Positions 1-7,771 are shown, numbered from the stretch's first letter. The stretch: DNA of 64,000 bases from a virus (IMGVR_UViG_3300026097_000017:1-64000), one strand, 5' to 3'. Made by a program: numbers and translations. The notes: a model not told the origin generated them from the letters alone.

Positions 1-8
1 AGTTTTAC

Positions 9-20
9 TCCCCCCCCCTA
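9..20. other. Poly-C homopolymer tract at window edge
   Basis: Nine consecutive C on the plus strand (10-18), read as a G run on the coding strand, directly follow the stop of the first small gene. A G-rich run ending in GAG could serve as a ribosome binding site for the next gene outside the window. Homopolymers of this length are also prone to sequencing error, so the exact length is uncertain. Confidence 0.5.
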
Positions 21-23
21 CCT

Positions 24-188
24 TTACCGATAGACCCGACGAGCTTCATAGCTATCGACAGGGACTACAAGACGTTCCCAGTTCTTTACCTTACTGAACT
101 GATTGCTAAGGAGCATGAACGCATGTGGCTCATAGTAGAATGTCTCACCACAATCAAACTCAACACGCATTACAGCAGTGTATTTCAT
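24..188 (-). CDS. Small hypothetical protein, 54 aa
   Basis: A 54-codon frame begins MKYTAVMRVEFDCGETFYYE and ends YEARRVYR before a TAA. Its ATG overlaps the TGA of the upstream 57-aa gene as ATGA, which is the main reason to accept it. No domain is recognised. It is the last gene of the leftmost early transcript in the window, probably translated by coupling to its neighbour. Confidence 0.6.
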   Translation of the reverse strand: MKYTAVMRVEFDCGETFYYEPHAFMLLSNQFSKVKNWERLVVPVDSYEARRVYR

Positions 189-358
189 ACAGCACTCCTT
201 GGTTCCATCGCATTCTCGAAGTCAGTCAGTTGTTGTTCCTTCTCAAGAAAGAGACGCTCAACAGCTTGCTTCATTGCTCGACGCTCATCAGCTGAACCAT
301 CTTCAATGACAGCAGCAATGTTTCGGAGCATTTCCATTTCTGAAATCAATTCATTCAT
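185..358 (-). CDS. Small helical hypothetical protein, 57 aa
   Basis: A 57-codon frame starts MNELISEMEMLRNIAAVIED and ends in TGA. It is rich in Glu, Arg and Leu and looks entirely helical, possibly a short coiled coil. The start codon overlaps the stop of the upstream gene and the stop overlaps the start of the next, so three genes are chained by 4-nt overlaps. The function is unknown. Confidence 0.65.
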   Translation of the reverse strand: MNELISEMEMLRNIAAVIEDGSADERRAMKQAVERLFLEKEQQLTDFENAMEPRSAV

Positions 359-624
359 CACACAGTCTCCTTAGTAGCGAACAGCTTTGCCATATTCTCA
401 AACACGACATTATAAGCAGAACACTCATAACCCCATGAATCAAAGAAGTCATCATCAGACTCAAACGGTGTCTCACCAGTGTGAGTAGCCTTGACATAAT
501 CAGACCAAACTTTTTGAATCGATTCCATGCCAGCCAGCAAGTCGCCAGCACCACGTCCTTCAACAATACGGATAGCTTCGTTCAGGTTAAAATCAACAAC
601 GTAGTAATCTAGCACATTAATCAT
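358..624 (-). CDS. Hypothetical acidic protein, 88 aa
   Basis: I prefer the ATG at 624, which has a GAGAG ribosome binding site 6 nt upstream, over a TTG two codons earlier. The protein (MINVLDYYVVDFNLNEAIRI...) is acidic and soluble, with no recognised domain. It is the first gene after the early promoter at 658-686 and starts the three-gene chain that runs off the left end. Function unknown. Confidence 0.75.
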   Translation of the reverse strand: MINVLDYYVVDFNLNEAIRIVEGRGAGDLLAGMESIQKVWSDYVKATHTGETPFESDDDFFDSWGYECSAYNVVFENMAKLFATKETV

Positions 625-657
625 AATCAACTCTCTCTTTTCTCAATCAACACATAT

Positions 658-686
658 AGTATGCATTATTGTCAGAAATAAGTCAA
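658..686 (-). promoter_or_regulatory. Sigma70-type early promoter P1
   Basis: The coding strand reads TTGACT (681-686), a 17-nt spacer, then CATACT (658-663), about 35 nt upstream of the 88-aa gene. The same -10 context (GCATACTATAT) recurs at 19544, so this is a phage early-promoter family read by host RNA polymerase. Confidence 0.75.
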
Positions 687-1303
687 GCACTTTCACGAAG
701 TTTTTTCATTTTATTTTTTGATTCCAACCACTCAAGAGGAGAGAGGATCTTGGCACGCACACTCATCTTGAGACCCATTGCTTTGAACTCATTCTTCAGT
801 GCCTTGGAAGCATCAACACCCATGAATCGAGAGACCAACTTCACGAGCGTCTGACGGAAAGTCACGTCATGATGCATGCAACCAGCACAGTGAGCCAGTT
901 CATGAAGAATGGTATACTTGGTAGAGTGACGAGGAGCCAACTGAATGGAGCGTCCATACGCACGTCCAGCAGTCGCAGCATGGTAGCCCATATCCTTCAT
1001 CATTTGAACATAGATCTCTTTCCCACCAGCCAACTCTTTCCAGAGCTTTGACTTGGTGACTCGAGACACATACTTGATTGCTTCTATTTCAGTCAGTGGA
1101 GCATCCTGGTCATAAGACGCTTGGAATTTCCACTCAGCTTGATAAACTTTACTCTTCGAGGAATCTTTATTGGCAGTACGACCAGTCTTCTTCTGCTGAC
1201 TCTTACGTTCAACATACTGACCATACTTCACTGCATCATCATAGTCCATGTACTGCTCAGCATCACGGAAGGCTTGCATACCAGTGGAAGAGAAGTAAGG
1301 CAT
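683..1303 (-). CDS. Putative zinc metallopeptidase-like protein (HELAH motif)
   Basis: The 206-aa protein carries a HELAH motif at residues 134-138, followed by CAGCMHHD with a candidate third zinc ligand at His144 or His145. This is the HExxH...H pattern of gluzincin or SprT-like metalloproteases. The N-terminal 60 residues are basic and low in complexity, and no signal peptide is present, so a cytoplasmic role is expected. It follows early promoter P2. Substrate unknown; an early takeover protease is possible but is inference. The stop overlaps the -35 box of P1. Confidence 0.7.
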   Translation of the reverse strand: MPYFSSTGMQAFRDAEQYMDYDDAVKYGQYVERKSQQKKTGRTANKDSSKSKVYQAEWKFQASYDQDAPLTEIEAIKYVSRVTKSKLWKELAGGKEIYVQMMKDMGYHAATAGRAYGRSIQLAPRHSTKYTILHELAHCAGCMHHDVTFRQTLVKLVSRFMGVDASKALKNEFKAMGLKMSVRAKILSPLEWLESKNKMKKLRESA

Positions 1304-1334
1304 TCACATTTCCTTTTCAATCAACTACAAAGTG

Positions 1335-1364
1335 ATTATACCTTAGATCGATAGAAAAAGTCAA
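1335..1364 (-). promoter_or_regulatory. Sigma70-type early promoter P2
   Basis: TTGACT (1359-1364), an 18-nt spacer and a perfect TATAAT (1335-1340) lie about 32 nt upstream of the metallopeptidase-like gene. It sits just past the stop of the next upstream gene, so it restarts transcription inside the array. Confidence 0.8.
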
Positions 1365-1367
1365 CAC

Positions 1368-1613
1368 TTATTTTTTCATTCTCATAACTTTCTTGTATTC
1401 TCTCCATAGAGTAGAGCGTTGATTGTATAGATCTTCTATTGTTTCCTCACGTGAGTAGATCTCATAGAACACCTCCTCAGTTTGATGCTTCTCATAGTAA
1501 GGCTCAACTTCACGCTCCTTGTGCTCTATCTGTCGAGTGAGGTTCTTCATCTTCCTTGAGAGACCTTCGAGAACTGCAGCTATACCACCATGATCAGGCT
1601 CATCCCAGTCCAT
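1368..1613 (-). CDS. Coiled-coil hypothetical protein, 81 aa
   Basis: MDWDEPDHGGIAAVLEGLSR begins an 81-aa, strongly charged protein whose residues 15-75 form a probable coiled coil rich in Glu, Arg and Lys. It has no recognised domain. The start is preceded by AAAGGAGTCGCTG, an excellent ribosome binding site. The 120 nt upstream contain only very short frames that I do not call. Confidence 0.75.
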   Translation of the reverse strand: MDWDEPDHGGIAAVLEGLSRKMKNLTRQIEHKEREVEPYYEKHQTEEVFYEIYSREETIEDLYNQRSTLWREYKKVMRMKK

Positions 1614-1735
1614 CAGCGACTCCTTTGAGTGTTATTAGTGTATTTAACACACACCTCCACACATCCACATCACTCACGCTCTCTTTCACCATAACCCTTT
1701 TTTAATCCATTTAATAAATGCATTGTTTGTTACAA

Positions 1736-2428
1736 TCACTCTCTAAAAACCACCTGTTCAGAGTACATTTCATCCCTCATTTCATACCATTCATCAGCAT
1801 AGTCAGTGTTCTTATAACCCTCATGCCAAGGTCCACCACAGGTATAGTGTAGAGCTGATTGTTTTCCTTCTTTATATTCTCCAACTAACCAGTTCCACTC
1901 CATTGGAATCACACCAATATCATCATCATGTACCCATTCAAATCGATGTAATGCTTTAGGAGAGAGATCATTTACTTTCTTTGGAGTTAATTGCTTTACA
2001 CTATCATGATTACAATTAAACACCATGAGACTTGACCAATTCTTTCTTGGATATCGATGTTGTACATTCCCATCAAACTTTCGATATGCATTAGGGAGAT
2101 AATCATGCTGTACCACTGACACTGCTTTTTCTTTATCAATACACTGTATCAGTTCATGTATATCATTGAGGAATAGAAAGTCACAATCACAGAATACTGA
2201 ATAACCTTCATAGTCAGAGAGATAAGGAGTGAGGAATCTTGTCATTGTAAACTCAGTTGATGCATCTTTGTCATGCTTTTGATACAGTCCACGATTTCTC
2301 ATTTCTTTACGTTTGATATAATGAATTTCAGTGGGGATTGTCGCATGCTTCTCGATGCTATACGCACACACATCAGCAGCGATGGGTTCACGACTGTCCC
2401 AGCCTATAAAAACTCTAACTGCTTGCAT
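1736..2428 (-). CDS. GT8-like glycosyltransferase
   Basis: The 230-aa protein starts VRVFIGWDSREP, typical of the GT-A fold of family 8-like transferases, and has the metal-binding CDCDF (DxD) motif near residue 84. Such enzymes move a sugar from a nucleotide sugar onto a glycan or protein; the acceptor cannot be inferred. It overlaps the next upstream gene by 14 nt. Another GT8-like protein lies at 22347-23084 and shares the IFIG start and the DCD motif, so the two may be paralogues. Confidence 0.7.
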   Translation of the reverse strand: MQAVRVFIGWDSREPIAADVCAYSIEKHATIPTEIHYIKRKEMRNRGLYQKHDKDASTEFTMTRFLTPYLSDYEGYSVFCDCDFLFLNDIHELIQCIDKEKAVSVVQHDYLPNAYRKFDGNVQHRYPRKNWSSLMVFNCNHDSVKQLTPKKVNDLSPKALHRFEWVHDDDIGVIPMEWNWLVGEYKEGKQSALHYTCGGPWHEGYKNTDYADEWYEMRDEMYSEQVVFRE

Positions 2429-2972
2429 ATGTACTCACCTGTTTGACACGTTGTAATGAGTCAATGTACTGCTTGTCCAGTTCAGGAGAGTGCACTGGAG
2501 CAACACGTGTCTTTCTCACTGGATTGATTTTGTAACGATCAAAGAAATCAAAGTTCAACAGTGTGATCTGACTGTTTGTATACTCATGAAACCAGTATGT
2601 TGCGATTGTTCCTGTCAATGGACGAGGGATGTTCATTCTCTCAGTCATTGTCTTCCATTCTGCTGGATCCCAAAAGAATGTGTGACTCTCCCATTCAGAT
2701 GGATAGTTGCGCTTCATGTTGACACCATCTCGATCACCATTGCCTCGAATGATGAATCGCTCATCCATGCCATTCTGACTTGCTTGGTATTCAAAGTAGT
2801 CAGTGCTGGTGTTGAGAAACCAAATATCACAGTCACCCCAGCGACGACTGGTGTTGAGACGAACAATGACACCATCAAATGAGATTGGCTGATTTGACAG
2901 ATCCACTGCCGCACCAACAATCAGAATGTCACGATCATCAATGTGTTCTTGTATTTGCTTCTTGGTAATCAT
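2415..2972 (-). CDS. GT29-like (sialyltransferase-type) protein
   Basis: About 185 aa from the chosen start (MITKKQIQEHIDDRDILIVG). Longer starts would run deep into the upstream gene. The pattern ILIVGAAVDL, FDGVIVRLNTS, GDCDIWF and the later LTGTIATYWFHEYTN with LLNFDFFD resembles the conserved blocks of family 29 transferases (nucleotide-binding Rossmann half, STG-like motif, GFDFF-like motif). It probably works with the adjacent GT8-like enzyme on a surface glycan. Family assignment comes from motif memory only. Confidence 0.6.
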   Translation of the reverse strand: MITKKQIQEHIDDRDILIVGAAVDLSNQPISFDGVIVRLNTSRRWGDCDIWFLNTSTDYFEYQASQNGMDERFIIRGNGDRDGVNMKRNYPSEWESHTFFWDPAEWKTMTERMNIPRPLTGTIATYWFHEYTNSQITLLNFDFFDRYKINPVRKTRVAPVHSPELDKQYIDSLQRVKQVSTYASS

Positions 2973-3387
2973 TGGGATCCCAGTGTTTTCGATTCTTGAC
3001 AAGTATATGAAAATCATTGTTTGACATGTGGATTTTTTCAATGTCATGATGATTCAATGCATGAAGTTGTTCATGTTCAATTAGCGGAAAGTTGATCTCA
3101 CTCCAATATTGTTCAGGATAGCTGATGATGCAGGGGACAGTGTTCAGCCCCAGCTCACGGCAAGCCCAAAAACGCTGACCACCATGTGTGCACTCGTATG
3201 TTCCTCTGTATAGAATGCATAATGGATAAGTCAGACCATTCTGCTGAATGCTTTGTTTCAACTGCTCAAGCACATACTTCCAGCCATCATGACGTTGCTC
3301 ATACCAGTCAGCAGGTCTTTTGTCATAAACAATCTGATCTATGCTCAACTCAGCAAAGGCAACCTTGAACTTTTGATTGTTTTGCAT
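2938..3387 (-). CDS. ParB-like nuclease-domain protein
   Basis: 149 aa with the ParB/Srx-type core: PLCILYRGTYECTHGGQRFWACRELGLNTVPCII at residues 56-89, where the GGQRFWACR box is the usual signature. In phages such proteins occur as DNA-binding or nucleotide-hydrolysing accessory factors. It overlaps the GT29-like gene by 35 nt. No helix-turn-helix partition domain follows, so a chromosome-partition role is unlikely. Confidence 0.7.
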   Translation of the reverse strand: MQNNQKFKVAFAELSIDQIVYDKRPADWYEQRHDGWKYVLEQLKQSIQQNGLTYPLCILYRGTYECTHGGQRFWACRELGLNTVPCIISYPEQYWSEINFPLIEHEQLHALNHHDIEKIHMSNNDFHILVKNRKHWDPNDYQEANTRTH

Positions 3388-3398
3388 ACTTGATGTTT

Positions 3399-3650
3399 CT
3401 ATTCTATTAGGTTGCTGTACTTCTTTAGTTTTTTTAGCTTTTCTGGAACTCTCTTTGCAACAGCATTCAGATCAATCACATCATGCATTGATGCAAGCAT
3501 GAGCATCGCAGCAACATCACCAATTTCTTTCTCTAGATTGCTCATGTCTTCATTGTTGAATCGTATCAACTTGGAGCATTCCTGTATCACCTCAGCGCAC
3601 TCTTCAGCAAGAATGATCAGAAGCTCTTTGTACTGTTCATCAGTCATCAT
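3399..3650 (-). CDS. MazG-like nucleotide pyrophosphohydrolase (short)
   Basis: 83 aa with the all-alpha NTP pyrophosphatase pattern: LAEECAEVIQECSK (EExxE) near residues 14-27 and EIGDVAAML (ExxD) near 41-49. MazG-family enzymes convert NTPs or dNTPs to monophosphates, and phage versions may tune nucleotide pools or alarmone levels. It overlaps the second MazG-type gene by 4 nt, so the two are translationally coupled. Confidence 0.8.
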   Translation of the reverse strand: MMTDEQYKELLIILAEECAEVIQECSKLIRFNNEDMSNLEKEIGDVAAMLMLASMHDVIDLNAVAKRVPEKLKKLKKYSNLIE

Positions 3651-4015
3651 GAGAGAATGTGTTGTTTCAAATCAGGAGGAGTCCAACCATCAGGCTTCAG
3701 GACTTTGCCATCTGCACGTTTCTTGACTTTCCCTGTTGTAGGATCAATCTTCGCGAAGTTGGTCTTCATCACTTCATTCCACGCATCTTCAGGTTTGACA
3801 CCGAGTGAGTGTAATGCACCAGTTGTAACAACAAGAATGTCAACCAATGCATCCAGTGTTTCAATCTTGTCCTCTGCTCTCAATGCAGCTGAGAGTTCAG
3901 CACATTCCTCAGCAATCAGTTCAACATACAGTGCCAGCTGATTGCCATTGGTCACATCAACTGTTTGATCACATGCTACCATGAACTTCTTTTGATCTTC
4001 AAATATGTTTGTCAT
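3647..4015 (-). CDS. PRA-PH/MazG-like pyrophosphohydrolase
   Basis: 122 aa with LIAEECAELSAAL and DALVDILVVTTGALHSLG, the two acidic helices of phosphoribosyl-ATP pyrophosphohydrolase-like proteins. A C-terminal block follows (NFAKID, KKRADGKVLKPDGWTPPDL), typical of the phage and bacterial PRA-PH-like subgroup. It likely hydrolyses a nucleoside triphosphate analogue; the substrate is unknown. Its ATG overlaps the preceding stop and its stop overlaps the next start. Confidence 0.8.
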   Translation of the reverse strand: MTNIFEDQKKFMVACDQTVDVTNGNQLALYVELIAEECAELSAALRAEDKIETLDALVDILVVTTGALHSLGVKPEDAWNEVMKTNFAKIDPTTGKVKKRADGKVLKPDGWTPPDLKQHILS

Positions 4016-4293
4016 TTTTTCTTCTCTTTCTCATCATGAATGTGTAGTTGAATCAAAGCATAATGTAATACTTTCATCAAATCTTTTCTTGCGTCTTCAG
4101 CTGATCCTTTGTTCCCATAACGCTGGGCATACTTTAACACATTACCAATACAAAATCCAGTGCCATGTCCACCATCAATAATGAACTCAGTGGCTTGAAA
4201 CTTGTTCTGAGAATAATGCGAAGTGTATGTGCTGTTGACATAATCAGTCAGCTCTTTCAGATTCTTTCCTTCATTGAACTTGTAATCAATCAT
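4012..4293 (-). CDS. DUF3310-like protein
   Basis: The start at 4293 (MIDYKFNEGKNLKELTDYVN) is preferred; five earlier in-frame codons exist. The block GTGFCIGNVLKYAQRYGNKGSAEDARKDLMKVLHYALIQL matches the phage DUF3310 family, whose hallmark is GNvlKYi.Ry..K...eDl.Ka.yY. About 93 aa, soluble, function unknown, often beside nucleotide-metabolism genes, as here. Confidence 0.7.
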   Translation of the reverse strand: MIDYKFNEGKNLKELTDYVNSTYTSHYSQNKFQATEFIIDGGHGTGFCIGNVLKYAQRYGNKGSAEDARKDLMKVLHYALIQLHIHDEKEKKK

Positions 4294-4312
4294 AAATCTT
4301 GATCCCAATGAT

Positions 4313-4642
4313 TTACCCTTCGCGACTTAAATCCCAGCGCACCTTGTTTGGTGGGGCTGGGCGTGTTTGCTTTTTTACGTTATGAAACACTCCCCATGTG
4401 ATGAACACACAAGCAATCAATGCGATATGCCCGATAATGCTATACCCAATAAAGAGCAGTTCTGCAGTATAAATGCCAAACGCAATGCACCACATACTCG
4501 CAAGCAAGCTCATCAATAAAAACCGATACTCACTCGGCGAATGCTTCAATGCATTCTTCGATCCATCTAATAGACCATAGGCGAACTTGCCTAAGTTAAT
4601 CCAACCCATCATTTTCTTTATCCTCTTGTTCTTTCCTATCAC
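4313..4642 (-). CDS. Small membrane protein, two TM helices
   Basis: 109 aa with two hydrophobic helices at about residues 42-60 and 62-86 (LLMSLLASMWCIAFGIYTAE, then LFIGYSIIGHIALIACVFIT), flanked by basic termini. Probably an inner-membrane protein. No family is recognised. Its start overlaps the stop of the upstream gene by 4 nt. Confidence 0.7.
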   Translation of the reverse strand: MIGKNKRIKKMMGWINLGKFAYGLLDGSKNALKHSPSEYRFLLMSLLASMWCIAFGIYTAELLFIGYSIIGHIALIACVFITWGVFHNVKKQTRPAPPNKVRWDLSREG

Positions 4643-4902
4643 TCATCAAACTCATAGGATTCATGATTCACAGAAAAGTAATCAAGAATCAGATCAAATG
4701 CTTCAATGCGACGACTGATTTCAAATGCATCTTCTTCAGCATTATTGACCACAAACACATTATTACTGTGACCAGCCTTTGCATTTTCATATTCGTTGAT
4801 CATTCCTTCACGTGCCTGCTTCAATCCATGGACAGTCAATGAGTCCACAACATCCAATACAGCACCACTCAACGTGTCATCATCGATATTAATATTGATC
4901 AT
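4639..4902 (-). CDS. Hypothetical acidic protein, 87 aa
   Basis: MININIDDDTLSGAVLDVVD begins an 87-aa acidic helical protein with no recognised domain. It overlaps both neighbours by a few nucleotides and belongs to a run of eight or more small soluble early genes (4.6-7.0 kb). The charge and size resemble phage host-takeover proteins, but no function can be assigned. Confidence 0.7.
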   Translation of the reverse strand: MININIDDDTLSGAVLDVVDSLTVHGLKQAREGMINEYENAKAGHSNNVFVVNNAEEDAFEISRRIEAFDLILDYFSVNHESYEFDE

Positions 4903-5173
4903 TACTCACCTCTACAAATACATCTCTTTTAATAAAAAGTCTTTTGATCGGACGTCCATCAATTTCCATTCCGATCGTGATATATGGACCACCACTTGGA
5001 TCATACATTCCAAGATCATTCATGTCCATCTTTTCTTGTCCCTCTTTTCCACCCCATCGAGCATAATTCGGTCCATTACTAGTCATATCAAATCGATAGG
5101 TATTCTCATCAATCACGATCCATGAATACTCATCGCCATATCGATTGGTATATGTCTTTCCTGATTCAAACAT
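4889..5173 (-). CDS. Hypothetical protein, 94 aa
   Basis: 94 aa (MFESGKTYTNRYGDEYSWIV...) with alternating hydrophobic residues and several Gly and Pro, suggesting a small beta-rich fold. The GKTY segment is not a P-loop because it lacks the upstream glycines. It overlaps the downstream start by 14 nt and the upstream stop by 8 nt. Unknown function. Confidence 0.7.
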   Translation of the reverse strand: MFESGKTYTNRYGDEYSWIVIDENTYRFDMTSNGPNYARWGGKEGQEKMDMNDLGMYDPSGGPYITIGMEIDGRPIKRLFIKRDVFVEVSNDQY

Positions 5174-5510
5174 TCCACTGATCCTCTTCCTCTTTCATCT
5201 TCGCTTGTTCGCTGTGACCGATCGGTGTAACATGATTCTTGACGATTACCGTATCGTCCCACTGACTAAACATAGGTTCGTCTTTGCGATACTGCGCAAT
5301 TGCCTCTTCAAGACTCACTTCACGAGTCGACACGATTGTCTCACCAAGATGGTGTTGTGTAAACTCCTTTGCTTCTTCGCACGTGACCATGTCCATTGCA
5401 TAGTTTTCTGGAGTACAAGGATACTCTCCCTTTTCAACATCATCTGGTACTTCAACAACGTATCTCATTCTAAATTGAGAGATAGTATCTACCATAATAT
5501 ATTTGCTCAT
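5166..5510 (-). CDS. Hypothetical protein, 114 aa
   Basis: 114 aa, beginning MSKYIMVDTISQFRMRYVVE with the segment VEVPDDVEKGEYPCTPENYAMDMV. It resembles small phage proteins with a beta strand at the start and charged helices after it; no domain is recognised. Overlaps both neighbours by 4-8 nt. Confidence 0.7.
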   Translation of the reverse strand: MSKYIMVDTISQFRMRYVVEVPDDVEKGEYPCTPENYAMDMVTCEEAKEFTQHHLGETIVSTREVSLEEAIAQYRKDEPMFSQWDDTVIVKNHVTPIGHSEQAKMKEEEDQWNV

Positions 5511-5839
5511 AACTCGACCAACTCTACCATATCACCGAACTCCTCTTTCAGTCGGTTGTATATTCCAGCATTGCTCATTCGCAATCCTTGAGATTCTTTT
5601 AATAAGTTATATGTGCTACCAGTTTCTGTGATTGCTGTTATCCACTCACTGTCAATGTCTATATTAAGTTCCTTTATAGGGCTGCTCATACGCCAACTAT
5701 CACCATCAAGATATCCACCACTCCAGCCACACAGAATCTTTTGAAACTGTTCACCTTCGTAGTTGACTTCTAAGATAACCCAACTGTTCGGAGTAATACC
5801 ATCTTCTCTAGGCATCTGCATTGTTTCATCAATCATCAT
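5507..5839 (-). CDS. Hypothetical SH3-like protein, 110 aa
   Basis: 110 aa. The first half reads PNSWVILEVNYEGEQFQKIL, CGWSGGYLDGDSWRMSSPI, a strand-turn pattern like small SH3 or Sm-like barrels, followed by a helical end. The fold is inference from the alternation only. It overlaps the upstream gene by 11 nt. Confidence 0.65.
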   Translation of the reverse strand: MMIDETMQMPREDGITPNSWVILEVNYEGEQFQKILCGWSGGYLDGDSWRMSSPIKELNIDIDSEWITAITETGSTYNLLKESQGLRMSNAGIYNRLKEEFGDMVELVEL

Positions 5840-6290
5840 TCAACCTCATCACTTCATCAATAAACACTTTTAAAGTTTTATCTTCATCTTGTAAACTATA
5901 CCTTACTTTTTGATCTTTGTCAAGGTATTTTACATACCCACGACCAGATTCATCAATCACCTCAAGACGATTCACTTGACGCATCGCTTGATAGTCTTCA
6001 CCATCACCAATCGCATTGTGTATTGCCATGAAACCGCAGTCCATGCCATTCCTATACATGCCACCATCAAAGCCAAACACATCGTACAATGCCCAACGAT
6101 AGGTGCCACGGTCTTGCAGTTCTGCTTTGTGAATACGCTTACAGACAGCGTAGAATGCCCACTCTCGCTCATCTTCGTGCAAGTTATTCCACCAATCATC
6201 TACTGCGGATTCGTGTAAAATTCTCTGTGTTTCCATTTCCTGACTAAAATCAGACAGTTCTTGTAGCCCCTTTTCAAGTTCTTCGTTCAT
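5829..6290 (-). CDS. Hypothetical protein, 153 aa
   Basis: 153 aa with an N-terminal charged helix (residues 1-30), an aromatic middle (NNLHEDEREWAFYAVCKRIH, YRWALYDVFGFDGGMYRNGM) and an acidic end. It contains several Cys and His but no clear metal site. It belongs to the small early-gene run. Unknown function. Confidence 0.7.
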   Translation of the reverse strand: MNEELEKGLQELSDFSQEMETQRILHESAVDDWWNNLHEDEREWAFYAVCKRIHKAELQDRGTYRWALYDVFGFDGGMYRNGMDCGFMAIHNAIGDGEDYQAMRQVNRLEVIDESGRGYVKYLDKDQKVRYSLQDEDKTLKVFIDEVMRLNDD

Positions 6291-6293
6291 CGA

Positions 6294-6500
6294 CTACTCC
6301 TTGTATGCGATCAGTGCGTTCAATGCTTCCCACTGACCCCAAGTCAAACTGAATCGTTGATCGCCATTTGAGTCAATCATCACATCAACACCCTCACCAT
6401 TACTCCACTCACATACTTCCATGTAGTCATTGTCTTTTGCAGTATGATCATACGGTTTTAGATATGTGAACTTGGCAGTTCTTTCACCAATTTCAATCAT
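6294..6500 (-). CDS. Hypothetical protein, 68 aa
   Basis: 68 aa starting MIEIGERTAKFTYLKPYDHT and ending FSLTWGQWEALNALIAYKE. The compact alternating hydrophobic pattern suggests a small alpha/beta domain. It sits 3 nt from the gene below and 10 nt from the one above. No family recognised. Confidence 0.65.
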   Translation of the reverse strand: MIEIGERTAKFTYLKPYDHTAKDNDYMEVCEWSNGEGVDVMIDSNGDQRFSLTWGQWEALNALIAYKE

Positions 6501-6510
6501 TTTCTAATCC

Positions 6511-6732
6511 TCAATATCCAGGAGCTGAGTATTCTGTGGTCTTAGTGTATACGGCAAAGCCATCTGACCCATAGGCTGGACACACCAAGATTTTCTCAGG
6601 CAATCCCACTTGATCTTTTTCACCACCTTCACCACAGATGAAATACCGTCCGCTCTGTTTAGGAGCACTGTGCATCCAAATGTTTTTGAGTCTCTCAAAC
6701 AACTCGTATTCTTTGTCAGTGATCGTTTTCAT
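6511..6732 (-). CDS. Hypothetical protein, 73 aa
   Basis: The start at 6732 (MKTITDKEYELFERLKNIWM) overlaps the upstream stop by 4 nt and is preferred over one four codons earlier. The protein has a segment SGRYFICGEGGEKDQVGLPE and ends TEYSAPGY. Unknown function. A competing frame at 6504-6698 is rejected. Confidence 0.65.
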   Translation of the reverse strand: MKTITDKEYELFERLKNIWMHSAPKQSGRYFICGEGGEKDQVGLPEKILVCPAYGSDGFAVYTKTTEYSAPGY

Positions 6733-7034
6733 TCGTCTGCCCACCGAATTTTTATTCCAGTCTCTTCTTCAAACGTGTCAATCAATTCATGATAGCCATA
6801 CAGTCTTTCTGTTTTAAAATTGTCCAACCAATCGCCGAGTTTGTTCCAGTCTTCACCGTGCATGGGAGCAAGACTGTATTCATTCCAGCCATCATAACCT
6901 TCTTTACTACTGTCACGAATATCAATACGACCTGCTGAATAGTATGTGGTAATTTTGTTATTTTCAACCAACCCACGTTCTTCGAACCATTGCATATTGA
7001 CTGGTCCCATCCAGTTAGTGCTGTAGGTGATCAT
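6729..7034 (-). CDS. Hypothetical protein, 101 aa
   Basis: 101 aa (MITYSTNWMGPVNMQWFEER...), rich in Trp, Tyr and Asp, ending in an acidic helix (LIDTFEEETGIKIRWADE). Similar small aromatic-rich proteins are common in cyanophage-like early regions. No known domain. It overlaps the downstream gene by 4 nt. Confidence 0.7.
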   Translation of the reverse strand: MITYSTNWMGPVNMQWFEERGLVENNKITTYYSAGRIDIRDSSKEGYDGWNEYSLAPMHGEDWNKLGDWLDNFKTERLYGYHELIDTFEEETGIKIRWADE

Positions 7035-7051
7035 AACTGCTCCATTTCTAC

Positions 7052-7771
7052 TCAGTCACTTCCATGTTCTTGTTCATATTCAAACCGATCTCTCGTTTCT
7101 AACAAAAGATCAGTCCAATCATTACGATTCTCAACAAACACCTGAGGTGTATCACCATCAACTGCAATCATCACAACCAAATTAGGAACAGCGATTCCCG
7201 TTCTTTCTTCAAACATTATACTATAAGCTGCACACTGAAGAAAGTAATTTCCGATCTGACTCTTTTTCTTAGGACGACTGCTCGTTTTGAAGTCAATGAT
7301 TGCGGGATGCTCACTACCAGCATAATGAGCGACGCAGTCAACACGTCCAGCCATGCGTAAATGATCAGAGTACAGTGGTGCTTCTTGCATATAGATTTGA
7401 TTAATGTTCTCATCGATCAGTGGCTTGATGCTTAGGAACATCTGCATATTGATCGGCATCTCTTCATCAACAGGGATCTCAACGTTGTTCAGGTAATCCT
7501 CACAAAGTTTGTGTACCTTCGTACCACGATTACTTGCCTTGGTAGATATCTCATTGGCTTTCTTTTCACCAACACGCTTCCGCCATGCCTTGATCGCTTT
7601 CTTTGTCAGAATAGAAAGTACAGTTGTCGCTGATGGATACTTATTACCATCAGGAGTCAAATAAAGACGTTTGCCGTTTTCGTTGGTTGTTTTCATTTCA
7701 GCGAGATTGTTATCCCACTGCGCATGCTCAAAGTTACCCTTGAGAATCTTTCCATTTTTTAATGATTTCAC
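7052..7771 (-). CDS. PD-(D/E)XK exonuclease (Cas4/RecB-like)
   Basis: 239 aa. The nuclease core reads RMAGRVDCVAHYAG, then HPAIIDFKTSSRPKKK near residues 137-170: the Asp of GRVD and the D-x-K of IIDFKTS are the catalytic acid and DxK pair. A helix with QCAAYSIMFEE follows, as in RecB-type nucleases. Marine T4-like phages carry homologues near replication genes, probably for recombination-end processing or host DNA breakdown. The start overlaps the upstream gene by 38 nt; Met26 is an alternative start. Confidence 0.8.
   Translation of the reverse strand: MKSLKNGKILKGNFEHAQWDNNLAEMKTTNENGKRLYLTPDGNKYPSATTVLSILTKKAIKAWRKRVGEKKANEISTKASNRGTKVHKLCEDYLNNVEIPVDEEMPINMQMFLSIKPLIDENINQIYMQEAPLYSDHLRMAGRVDCVAHYAGSEHPAIIDFKTSSRPKKKSQIGNYFLQCAAYSIMFEERTGIAVPNLVVMIAVDGDTPQVFVENRNDWTDLLLETRDRFEYEQEHGSD

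Noticed and set aside
1614-1735. 30-codon frame starting MVKESVSDVD
   Set aside because: It runs into the next gene and has only a weak ribosome binding site, so evidence is too thin.
5145-5591. Plus-strand open frame of 148 codons
   Set aside because: It lies entirely over two well-supported minus-strand genes, has no ribosome binding site and its composition (many His, Cys, Ile) is that of an antisense shadow.
6504-6698. Alternative minus-strand frame of 64 codons
   Set aside because: It overlaps the ATGA-linked 73-aa gene almost completely, begins inside it and lacks a ribosome binding site.
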